NCBI GenBank assembly: GCA_021816665.1 | Contig: JAKAXI010000100.1 | Coordinates: 1 to 6,852 of the forward strand | Length of the DNA: 6,852 bases | Direction of reading: 5' to 3' | From: Bacillota bacterium | Lineage (GTDB): Bacteria > Bacillota > Bacilli > Alicyclobacillales > Alicyclobacillaceae | Notes under the pieces: generated by a model | Told to the model about the DNA's origin: nothing | What the model saw: the letters and a program-made list of their open reading frames with translations, nothing else | The model's database searches: none | In this document: positions 1 to 4,482 of the stretch, in pieces | Numbering within the stretch: position 1 is the first letter of the stretch | How the letters are laid out: the number at the start of each line of letters is the position of its first letter | Made by a program: the position numbers and the translations under genes

Positions 1-270
1 TGCCGCCTCGATCACGTACTGCACCCGTGCAAACTCCGCAAGACTCGTACACGGTTTCAAGCGGCGCAGGAGCGCATCACTGTCTTCTTGACTAATGCGG
101 TCCTTACGCACATCGTGCGCCATGCGCGCGGTGATGCTTGTAAATGCCCGTTCGACTGCTTCCTCACTGACGTCGTAAAGCAGCACTTGATACCCTGCAG
201 CAGCGGCCGTTTGGGCGATGCCGGCCCCCATCGTGCCTGCGCCCACAACCCCGACCTGATAGATCTCCAT
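1..270 (-). CDS. 3-hydroxyacyl-CoA dehydrogenase (3-hydroxybutyryl-CoA dehydrogenase type), N-terminal part
   Basis: The gene runs off the left edge; only the first 90 residues are present and the frame is open to base 1. It opens with a Rossmann NAD-binding fold: a beta strand (VGVVGAGTMGAGIAQ, residues 6-20) holding the GxGxxG motif G10-A-G-T-M-G15, then a second strand ending in the acidic residue D33 (LLYDV), which in this family binds the NAD ribose. The visible end, YVIEAA, matches the conserved VIEA strand before the active-site region. Family members oxidise (S)-3-hydroxyacyl-CoA with NAD in beta-oxidation or butyrate/butanoyl-CoA metabolism, in the cytoplasm, and are usually about 280-300 residues, so roughly two thirds is missing. 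The ATG at 270 is preceded by AAGGGGAG with 6-base spacing. The catalytic His and Glu lie outside the window, so the exact substrate (C4 or longer) cannot be told. Confidence 0.9.
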   Translation of the reverse strand, partial: MEIYQVGVVGAGTMGAGIAQTAAAAGYQVLLYDVSEEAVERAFTSITARMAHDVRKDRISQEDSDALLRRLKPCTSLAEFARVQYVIEAA

Positions 271-276
271 GCCGCG

Positions 277-284
277 CTCCCCTT
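277..284 (-). promoter_or_regulatory. Ribosome binding site of the 3-hydroxyacyl-CoA dehydrogenase gene
   Basis: On the minus strand AAGGGGAG lies 6 bases before the ATG at 270. It supports that start codon, which also places the Rossmann glycine motif at the usual distance from the N-terminus. Confidence 0.7.
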
Positions 285-355
285 CCTCTACGCCGACCGG
301 AAATGTGCAGTTGTCAACCACGCTTCCACTGCGGCGACGCAATCGTTTCCATTCT

Positions 356-385
356 ATTATGACACGGAGTGAGACGCGCCGTCAG
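356..385 (-). promoter_or_regulatory. Candidate sigma-A-type promoter for the leftward dehydrogenase gene
   Basis: On the minus strand CTGACG (385-380, 4 of 6 to TTGACA) is followed after 18 bases by CATAAT (361-356, 5 of 6 to TATAAT). Transcription would begin near base 349, giving a leader of about 80 bases. An isolated TTGACA lies further downstream on the same strand (317-312) but has no convincing -10 box. This is a match by eye only. Confidence 0.4.
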
Positions 386-518
386 CCCGCATTTCAACGT
401 GGTCAAGGGTGAATCAGCCAACCTGCGCTCCGGACTGCCGCGGGCGTGGAGCGCTCTTCCACGGATTCGACAAAACTTAAATCCCTATTCATATTCGTCC
501 ATTTATTTAATGTCCAGA

Positions 519-547
519 TTGACAATATTAAACGTTAGTTTTAGCAT
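519..547 (+). promoter_or_regulatory. Promoter of the DUF2089-DUF4097 operon
   Basis: A perfect -35 box TTGACA (519-524) is followed after exactly 17 bases by TAGCAT (542-547, 4 of 6 to the -10 consensus), inside an AT-rich tract. Transcription would begin near 554, about 38 bases before the GTG start at 592. The arrangement fits the housekeeping sigma factor. I found no TGAAAC/CGTA pair of the sigma-W kind, although related yvl genes in Bacillus subtilis are sigma-W controlled. Confidence 0.6.
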
Positions 548-574
548 CATTAATACAAACAAGCAGGTTCATCA

Positions 575-582
575 GAAGGGAG
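575..582 (+). promoter_or_regulatory. Ribosome binding site deciding the GTG start of the DUF2089 gene
   Basis: GAAGGGAG lies 9 bases before the GTG at 592. It favours this start, although it gives about 20 residues ahead of the first zinc-ribbon Cys pair, more than I expect for the family. Confidence 0.6.
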
Positions 583-591
583 TGACAGTCT

Positions 592-1029
592 GTGAAAGTG
601 CGGCGACCGATTCGAGTTCTCCAATCCATTCGAGGCGACGTTTCAGCATATCCTGCACCCGTGCATTGTCCGGCATGCCAGAGTCGCATGATGGTGACTG
701 AGCTCACTTGTCCAGAATGCGATACGCGCGTCCAAGGCGCGTTTGAAGCTCCAGCTCTGCAACGACTGAACGCTGAGCAATTGCAATTTGCCGAGGTGTT
801 CTTACGCTGTCGCGGGAATATTAGAGAGGTCGAGCGTGAGCTTAAGGTCTCCTACCCAACGGTTCGTTCTCGCCTCGACCAAATCATCCAGGCCATGGGC
901 TATAGCGCGCCAGAGGCATCAGATGACGAGGCGGATTCCCGCAGCGTCACCACGGTGGCTCTCGACGGACTAGACGCTGGCACACTATCCTTTGAAGATG
1001 CACTCGAAATGCTGAAGGGAGACAAGTGA
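592..1029 (+). CDS. DUF2089 family protein: zinc ribbon, helix-turn-helix, C-terminal SHOCT-like element
   Basis: This is a 145-residue cytoplasmic protein recognised as DUF2089. Residues 26-43 form a zinc ribbon with two intact knuckles, CPAC (C26, C29) and CPEC (C40, C43). Residues 55-103 carry the diagnostic family stretch: LNAEQLQFAEVFLRCRGNIR, then a helix-turn-helix containing VSYPTVRSRLD (86-96). An acidic linker (108-117) leads to a short helical hairpin, LDGLDAGTLSFEDALEMLKG (124-143), of the SHOCT-like kind. The GTG start is set by GAAGGGAG at 575-582. The stop is separated by a single base from the next ATG, so the two genes are almost surely one operon. The fold suggests a DNA-binding regulator, perhaps of its own operon; no target is established from this sequence. 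There is no signal peptide or membrane segment. Confidence 0.88.
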   Translation: MKVRRPIRVLQSIRGDVSAYPAPVHCPACQSRMMVTELTCPECDTRVQGAFEAPALQRLNAEQLQFAEVFLRCRGNIREVERELKVSYPTVRSRLDQIIQAMGYSAPEASDDEADSRSVTTVALDGLDAGTLSFEDALEMLKGDK

Positions 1030-1030
1030 C

Positions 1031-2059
1031 ATGAGTGAAGAGCGAAAACGAATTCTGCAGCTCCTTGCCGACGGAAAATTGACCGTGGAACAAGCCGACC
1101 TCCTGTTGGCAGAAGTGAACCGAGACACGGGACGTCGGCAATCGCCAAGGAGACTTGATCTCAGCCTGTCCAACCTCCCTAGCATTGACCGAGCACGGTT
1201 GGAAGAATTAAAACACATTGGCTCACAGGTTACTGCAGCAGTGTCTCAGTCGTTAGGTGAGGTGCGCCGGCAGGTGGAGCAACAAATCGAGACTTGGAGC
1301 AGCGGTCCCACTACTTCTACTTTATCGGCTTCTACCGAAGTATCACTGCCTGAGTCGGTTCAGACAGTCGCGGTGGAAGCGCGAAACGGGCGCATTCAGG
1401 TCACGTCGTGGGATGAACCCACGGTGAAACTGCACGTACGCGGTCAGGTGAAAGCGGAGAGCTTGATAGATGCCAAACGGGTGCTTGAGAGTTCGCTACA
1501 AGCAGACCGCAGTGACGACAGCTATCAATTGACAATCGCACAGAGCAAAGATGGTGTCGTCAGCACCAATGTTGACATCTACGTGCCGCGCAAATTTGGA
1601 CGCCTGCTCTGCAAAACGCACAATGGCAGTATCCACGCAGATACACTTGAAGCCGTCAACTTGCAAGCAGATTCCGCGTACGGCAATATATGGGTTCATG
1701 AAGCGCGGGTCGAACGGCTCAGAGCCACAGCTGAGTCAGGGAATATCGAAATCCTGCACAGCATCACAAGCGATTGTCACAGCGTATACGCCTCGACCAA
1801 AAATGGAAAAATCAGCGTCGATGGCATAGCCACTGCCTTACACTGCGTCGGTACCGCCACGACGGTGAACGGGAAAATACAGTTTAGCGGTGACGTCGCG
1901 CACGAGTTTGACGATCCGGCCCGGCCGAATCACGCCCGCTTCGAACTTGCTCCGAGCACATCAGACGAACAGGAGACGAGCGACGCTTCCGCGACGCGCG
2001 TCGTAGAATCGTACATTACGCTTGAAACAAGGAACGGCGGGATCCGCGTACGAGTGTAG
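1031..2059 (+). CDS. DUF4097 beta-repeat protein with N-terminal SHOCT-like domain (YvlB/LiaX-like)
   Basis: This 342-residue protein starts with a SHOCT-like helical hairpin (residues 4-30; ILQLLADGKLTVEQADLLLAE), as in the YvlB/LiaX N-terminal domain. A variable, partly helical linker (about 35-100) follows, then a DUF4097 beta-rich region from about 103 to the end. That region repeats a turn-strand motif, mostly N/S-G-x-I-x-V, with the turn glycine at G120, G199, G218, G237, G259, G281 and G336; the middle five are 19-22 residues apart, suggesting a beta-solenoid. No signal peptide or membrane segment is visible. Relatives such as LiaX and YvlB take part in envelope-stress responses; that role is inferred here. 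The ATG is preceded by AAGGGAG (1015-1021), which overlaps the end of the DUF2089 gene, so translation is probably coupled. A run of disordered acidic residues lies at 308-320. Confidence 0.85.
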   Translation: MSEERKRILQLLADGKLTVEQADLLLAEVNRDTGRRQSPRRLDLSLSNLPSIDRARLEELKHIGSQVTAAVSQSLGEVRRQVEQQIETWSSGPTTSTLSASTEVSLPESVQTVAVEARNGRIQVTSWDEPTVKLHVRGQVKAESLIDAKRVLESSLQADRSDDSYQLTIAQSKDGVVSTNVDIYVPRKFGRLLCKTHNGSIHADTLEAVNLQADSAYGNIWVHEARVERLRATAESGNIEILHSITSDCHSVYASTKNGKISVDGIATALHCVGTATTVNGKIQFSGDVAHEFDDPARPNHARFELAPSTSDEQETSDASATRVVESYITLETRNGGIRVRV

Positions 2060-2091
2060 AGAGGCACACCTTTCGGAAAAACGGCTCGTCA

Positions 2092-2135
2092 AGATGACAT
2101 GTGGGTGCTCGAAGTCGAGCACCCACATGTCATCT
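2092..2135. repeat. Nearly perfect 44-base palindrome (21-bp arms, 2-base centre)
   Basis: Bases 2092-2112 are the exact reverse complement of 2115-2135, with only AG at the centre; all 21 pairs match (arm core ATGACATGTGGGTGCTCGA). It starts 33 bases after the DUF4097 stop codon. As RNA it would form a hairpin of about 20 base pairs. A terminator is the natural reading, but no T-run follows on either strand: TCTCATGAAC on plus, TTGACGAGCC on minus. Alternatives are a 3'-end stabiliser, a protein-binding palindrome or a cruciform. Confidence 0.85.
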
Positions 2136-2219
2136 CTCATGAACGCCTTACGATTGTATTGTCAATATGGATTGGAAATCACAGTTTGGAGAAAACTTAC
2201 GATAACGACCTAATCCGAC

Positions 2220-2224
2220 AGGAG
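2220..2224 (+). promoter_or_regulatory. Ribosome binding site of the small membrane protein gene
   Basis: AGGAG at 2220-2224 lies 9 bases before the TTG at 2234. It is the only good Shine-Dalgarno site I see in the open frame 2099-2371, and it puts the start immediately before the hydrophobic segment. Confidence 0.5.
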
Positions 2225-2233
2225 TGCATCAGC

Positions 2234-2371
2234 TTGCGCGACCACCCCGTGTACTTTGCCCTGTGCGTACTCTTCGCCATTGCAATTGAATTCATCATCC
2301 TTCGCCGCCTACGTGCGCGCAGCCACAGCCAAGAGGACCGGCACGGAGAGACAAACCCTGGGCCAAAGTGA
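2234..2371 (+). CDS. Probable small single-pass membrane protein, 45 aa
   Basis: I do not recognise this protein. It would start at TTG 2234, with AGGAG 9 bases upstream. It has four polar residues, then an uninterrupted hydrophobic stretch at residues 5-23 (PVYFALCVLFAIAIEFIIL) with one buried glutamate, E19. A strongly basic patch RRLRAR (24-29) and a hydrophilic tail follow. This is the charge pattern of a one-helix membrane protein with its N-terminus outside and C-terminus in the cytoplasm. The frame stays open upstream to 2099, but that part encodes no hydrophobic core and begins inside the palindrome, so the longer product is unlikely. The stop is 13 bases from the convergent PLP-enzyme stop. 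No clear promoter is visible; it could be read through from the DUF4097 operon, whose relatives also act at the envelope. Small size leaves a chance that this is not a gene. Confidence 0.45.
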   Translation: MRDHPVYFALCVLFAIAIEFIILRRLRARSHSQEDRHGETNPGPK

Positions 2372-2386
2372 AGCAGGCAGCCTGCT
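2372..2386. terminator. Short hairpin between convergent genes, weak terminator candidate
   Basis: AGCAGG (2372-2377), loop CAG, CCTGCT (2381-2386) form a perfect 6-bp stem. It fills the gap between the small membrane protein stop and the stop of the leftward PLP enzyme. No T-run follows on either strand, so efficient intrinsic termination is doubtful. Confidence 0.25.
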
Positions 2387-3545
2387 ATCCCCTCGCCGCT
2401 TTCACCACGTTCACGAGTCTTCCCAACTCCTCTTCGTGGTTGTACACAGCGGTGGATACCCGAACTAACTGCCGCTCCGGCACCGCGCGTACGGTTACGG
2501 CGCGTTCAGCTGCAGACCGAACAAAAGAAACCGCGTCCACTTGGTGTACCCGAAAGTGCACGAGACCGACGCGGCGGTCGCGAGGAGTGACGACGCGAAC
2601 GTGATCAAAATCGAGCAGCATGTCCATTAATTGCCCCGACAATCCCTGAATATGCGTATACGCATAATCCCAGCCAGCTGTTACACGAAGGAACTGCAAA
2701 CTCTCAAGCCAACCCACCCACTTGGCCAGATCACCGCGATTATGCTCAAAACGTGATACCCCCGGAGCAGCCAGGTATGTCCCCGACCAATTCCAGGCAT
2801 CGGACTCAGCCAGAGAGTGTGATCCGATAAACGTCTGCTCGAGCACACCCTGCACCTGCCGCCGCACATACAACGCGCCGACACCAACAGGCCCACAAAG
2901 CCACTTGTGACCGGGAAACGCGTAAAAGTCGACGCCTGACGCCCGCAAATCAAACGGTTCTGCTCCAGCGCCCTGAGCCCCATCCACAGCAACATACACA
3001 CCGCGAGCGTGAGCAACCTGAACAATTTGCTCCAGCGGAAGCCGGTGGCCAGTGCCGCGAGACACATGCGAACAGAGGATGAGCCGGGTCCGTGGGGTGA
3101 TCGTACGGTCGAGCACGTTGACAATGCTTTCAGCCGAGAGAGTACCGTCAATGACTTTGACGACAACATCCCGCCGCTGCCTTTGCACGAAGGCCGGTAA
3201 CACGGCTCCTTCGTGCTCTACGTCCGTCACAATCACTTCGTCACCGGGTTGCAGTGGTAACCCCCACAAGACCGTGTTCAGACCATGTGTTGTACCGTCT
3301 GTCAACATAAACCCAGAAGCGTCGCCGCCAAGGAGCGACGCGAGTTGATCCCGCACCTGTCTCTGCGCGACAATCAGTCGCTCCGCGTACGCAGCTGCCA
3401 GCCGCCCTTCCGTCAGTTCCCACGTCAGCGTGTCTTGCATCGATTGTACGGCGACGTCTGGCAATGCACCAAACGAGCCGGTATCCAAAAAAGCCGTGTT
3501 CCGCACGGCCGGAAAGTGCCTTCGCAGGTTGTCCACATGCGCCAC
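2385..3545 (-). CDS. Class V PLP-dependent aminotransferase-fold enzyme (isopenicillin N epimerase/CsdB-like, not a desulfurase)
   Basis: This is a 386-residue fold-type I, class V PLP enzyme of about the usual length. Counting from GTG 3545: N-terminal strand TAFLDTGSFGALP (17-29); phosphate-binding TDGTTHGLNTV (82-92); VEHEG with probable ring-stacking H111; SHVSRGTGHRLP (159-170); VAVDGAQGAG (185-194) with D188 for the pyridine nitrogen and Q191; and FPGHKWLCGP (210-219) with Schiff-base K214. The C-terminal domain ends in LVRVSTAVYNHEEEL. The GHHCAQP-type loop that carries the persulfide cysteine in SufS/CsdB is missing between VRAVPE and LVRVST, so cysteine desulfurase activity is unlikely. 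Epimerase, lyase or aminotransferase chemistry remains open. GTG 3545 is chosen because GAGGGGGG lies 7 bases upstream; in-frame GTG 3581 or ATG 3578 would add 12 or 11 residues. It is probably the last gene of the cassette. Confidence 0.87.
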   Translation of the reverse strand: MAHVDNLRRHFPAVRNTAFLDTGSFGALPDVAVQSMQDTLTWELTEGRLAAAYAERLIVAQRQVRDQLASLLGGDASGFMLTDGTTHGLNTVLWGLPLQPGDEVIVTDVEHEGAVLPAFVQRQRRDVVVKVIDGTLSAESIVNVLDRTITPRTRLILCSHVSRGTGHRLPLEQIVQVAHARGVYVAVDGAQGAGAEPFDLRASGVDFYAFPGHKWLCGPVGVGALYVRRQVQGVLEQTFIGSHSLAESDAWNWSGTYLAAPGVSRFEHNRGDLAKWVGWLESLQFLRVTAGWDYAYTHIQGLSGQLMDMLLDFDHVRVVTPRDRRVGLVHFRVHQVDAVSFVRSAAERAVTVRAVPERQLVRVSTAVYNHEEELGRLVNVVKAARG

Positions 3546-3552
3546 GTTGACG

Positions 3553-3560
3553 CCCCCCTC
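3553..3560 (-). promoter_or_regulatory. Ribosome binding site favouring the GTG start at 3545
   Basis: On the minus strand GAGGGGGG lies 7 bases before GTG 3545. The longer starts at 3581 and 3578 have only a weak CAGGG just upstream, so the internal start is preferred. Confidence 0.55.
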
Positions 3561-3614
3561 TGTGTTTCGCCGCCCCATCACCCTGAAGCTGTAACACTAC
3601 CTGAGTTCTCCTTT

Positions 3615-3631
3615 GTCTTGTTGGACAAGAC
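3615..3631. repeat. Small hairpin in the SDR-PLP enzyme gap
   Basis: GTCTTGT (3615-3621), loop TGG, ACAAGAC (3625-3631) is a perfect 7-bp inverted repeat. It sits in the 105-base gap between the SDR stop and the PLP-enzyme start. On the minus strand it is followed by AAAGGAGA, not a T-run, so it is not a standard terminator. It could trim or stabilise a shared transcript, or mark partial uncoupling of the last gene. Confidence 0.4.
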
Positions 3632-3650
3632 CTATCTCTTCTCCTGCTGC

Positions 3651-4442
3651 CTATGGATCCAACTTTGGCCTAGCGTCGCGTGAAGAGAGGCTGTCTCTCG
3701 CTCGAATCTCCTGCGCTCCCGTTACTTCCAGCACAGTTCCGTTCACCTGCTGACTGTGTTCGTCACACAAGAAGACCACGGCGCGGGCCACATCTTCTCC
3801 GACCGGAGCGCGCTGTTCACCCGAGACCGGCGCGTCTGCTTCCCGGATCATGCGCATTTTCAAGTCACCGCGGATGTCTCCCGGGCAAACCATGTTCGCT
3901 GTGATTCCGTATTCCCGCTCTTCCCTCGCGATCGACCTTGTGAGAGAGGCCAGCCCAGACTTCGCTGCCGCGTACGCTGCGCGGCGATTCCACCCTGCAG
4001 CCACCGCTGCACCGTCACTACCCACCGTGACTATGCGTCCGAACCGGCGATCGCGCATGCTTCGAACCACAGCGCGGTACATCCAGAAAAAATTGCTCAA
4101 GTTCCCGTCGATCATCCGCCGCCACTGCTCGTCCGAGTATTCAGCAAGTGGCAGGCGCTCAAAGACAAATGGGCCGAAGTTGTGGATGAGGGCATCGATC
4201 TCTCCAAACTCCTGCTGACAAGCTTCAATCGCGCTTACCACCTCGCTCTGGTTGAGCAAATCGACGGATCGGCCGTGCGCGCGGCGACCGAGCGCGTGCG
4301 CACGCGAGACGAGTTCAGCTGCCTCGTCAGCACTGTTTCCATAGGTAAAAAACACATCCCAGCCCGCTTCTAACAGCGCGCGAACACCTGCATAGCCAAG
4401 GCCCTTGCCGCCACTTGTCAGGAAGGCCACGCGCTGACTCAT
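3651..4442 (-). CDS. Short-chain dehydrogenase/reductase (SDR), FabG-like
   Basis: This is a 263-residue classical SDR, about the normal family size, with a single Rossmann domain. Counting from ATG 4442: the cofactor glycine motif reads TSGGKGLG (9-16), a variant of TGxxxGIG; the usual NNAG is HNFG (87-90); the structural Asn is N114 (DGNLSNFF); the catalytic serine is S142 (TVGSDGA); and the YxxxK pair is Y157/K161 (AAYAAAKSGL). CPGDI (186-190) replaces the usual PG-x-I/V stretch. The catalytic set Asn-Ser-Tyr-Lys is complete, so it should be an active NAD(P)H-dependent oxidoreductase acting on a ketone or alcohol. The substrate is unknown, and 3-oxoacyl-ACP reduction is only one option. 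ATG 4442 is set by AAGGGAG (4457-4451). It begins 40 bases after the methyltransferase stop. A 20-residue charged tail follows the last core strand. Confidence 0.88.
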   Translation of the reverse strand: MSQRVAFLTSGGKGLGYAGVRALLEAGWDVFFTYGNSADEAAELVSRAHALGRRAHGRSVDLLNQSEVVSAIEACQQEFGEIDALIHNFGPFVFERLPLAEYSDEQWRRMIDGNLSNFFWMYRAVVRSMRDRRFGRIVTVGSDGAAVAAGWNRRAAYAAAKSGLASLTRSIAREEREYGITANMVCPGDIRGDLKMRMIREADAPVSGEQRAPVGEDVARAVVFLCDEHSQQVNGTVLEVTGAQEIRARDSLSSRDARPKLDP

Positions 4443-4450
4443 TGACGCAA

Positions 4451-4457
4451 CTCCCTT
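4451..4457 (-). promoter_or_regulatory. Ribosome binding site deciding the SDR start
   Basis: On the minus strand AAGGGAG lies 8 bases before ATG 4442. An in-frame ATG at 4472 would add ten residues but has no such site, so 4442 is preferred. Confidence 0.7.
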
Positions 4458-4467
4458 CGGTCCATTC

Positions 4468-4476
4468 ATCATACCA
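4468..4476 (-). promoter_or_regulatory. Possible extended -10 promoter ahead of the SDR gene
   Basis: On the minus strand TGGTATGAT (4476-4468) matches the extended -10 form TGnTATAAT in all but one base, but no -35 box stands 16-18 bases upstream. A transcript would start near 4461 with a leader of about 19 bases that still contains the ribosome binding site. It could give the SDR and PLP enzyme expression independent of the methyltransferase. Confidence 0.28.
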
Positions 4477-4482
4477 CGCGAT

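Larger units (their letters stand above)
271..591. other. Divergent intergenic control region
   Basis: This 321-base stretch separates the leftward dehydrogenase from the rightward DUF2089 gene. I see no gene in it. It holds one candidate promoter for each direction (356-385 minus, 519-547 plus) and both ribosome binding sites. The part from about 470 to 565 is clearly richer in A and T than the surrounding genes, as expected for a promoter. A small inverted repeat with 6-base arms (CGTGGA / TCCACG, loop of 7) sits at 445-463, and the 9-base palindrome GTTGTCAAC sits at 310-318. Either could bind a regulator, but there is no direct support. Confidence 0.6.

Noticed and set aside
88..372. 94-codon plus-strand open frame at the left end
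   Set aside because: It lies opposite the 3-hydroxyacyl-CoA dehydrogenase start and its Rossmann motif, and then crosses the promoter region; no start signal or domain.
470..591. Sigma-W-type promoter, expected by analogy with the yvl operon of Bacillus subtilis
   Set aside because: No TGAAAC...CGTA pair is present; a sigma-A-type TTGACA-17-TAGCAT fits instead.
2099..2233. ATG at 2099 as start of a 90-aa protein ending at 2371
   Set aside because: The ATG lies inside the palindrome, has no Shine-Dalgarno site, and the extra 45 residues show no family-like pattern; TTG 2234 has AGGAG 9 bases upstream.
2385..3581. Cysteine desulfurase (SufS/CsdB) assignment
   Set aside because: The persulfide cysteine loop is absent and there are no suf genes nearby.
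3241..3597. Open frame of 118 codons on the minus strand, GTG 3597, with AAAGGAG about 10 bases upstream
   Set aside because: It overlaps the PLP-enzyme gene out of frame and its product is Arg/Gly-rich with no domain pattern; the PLP enzyme frame is clearly the real one. The AAAGGAG may be chance or a remnant leader.
3756..4373. 205-codon open frame on the plus strand opposite the SDR gene
   Set aside because: Antisense shadow of a gene with a full SDR catalytic set; no domain of its own.
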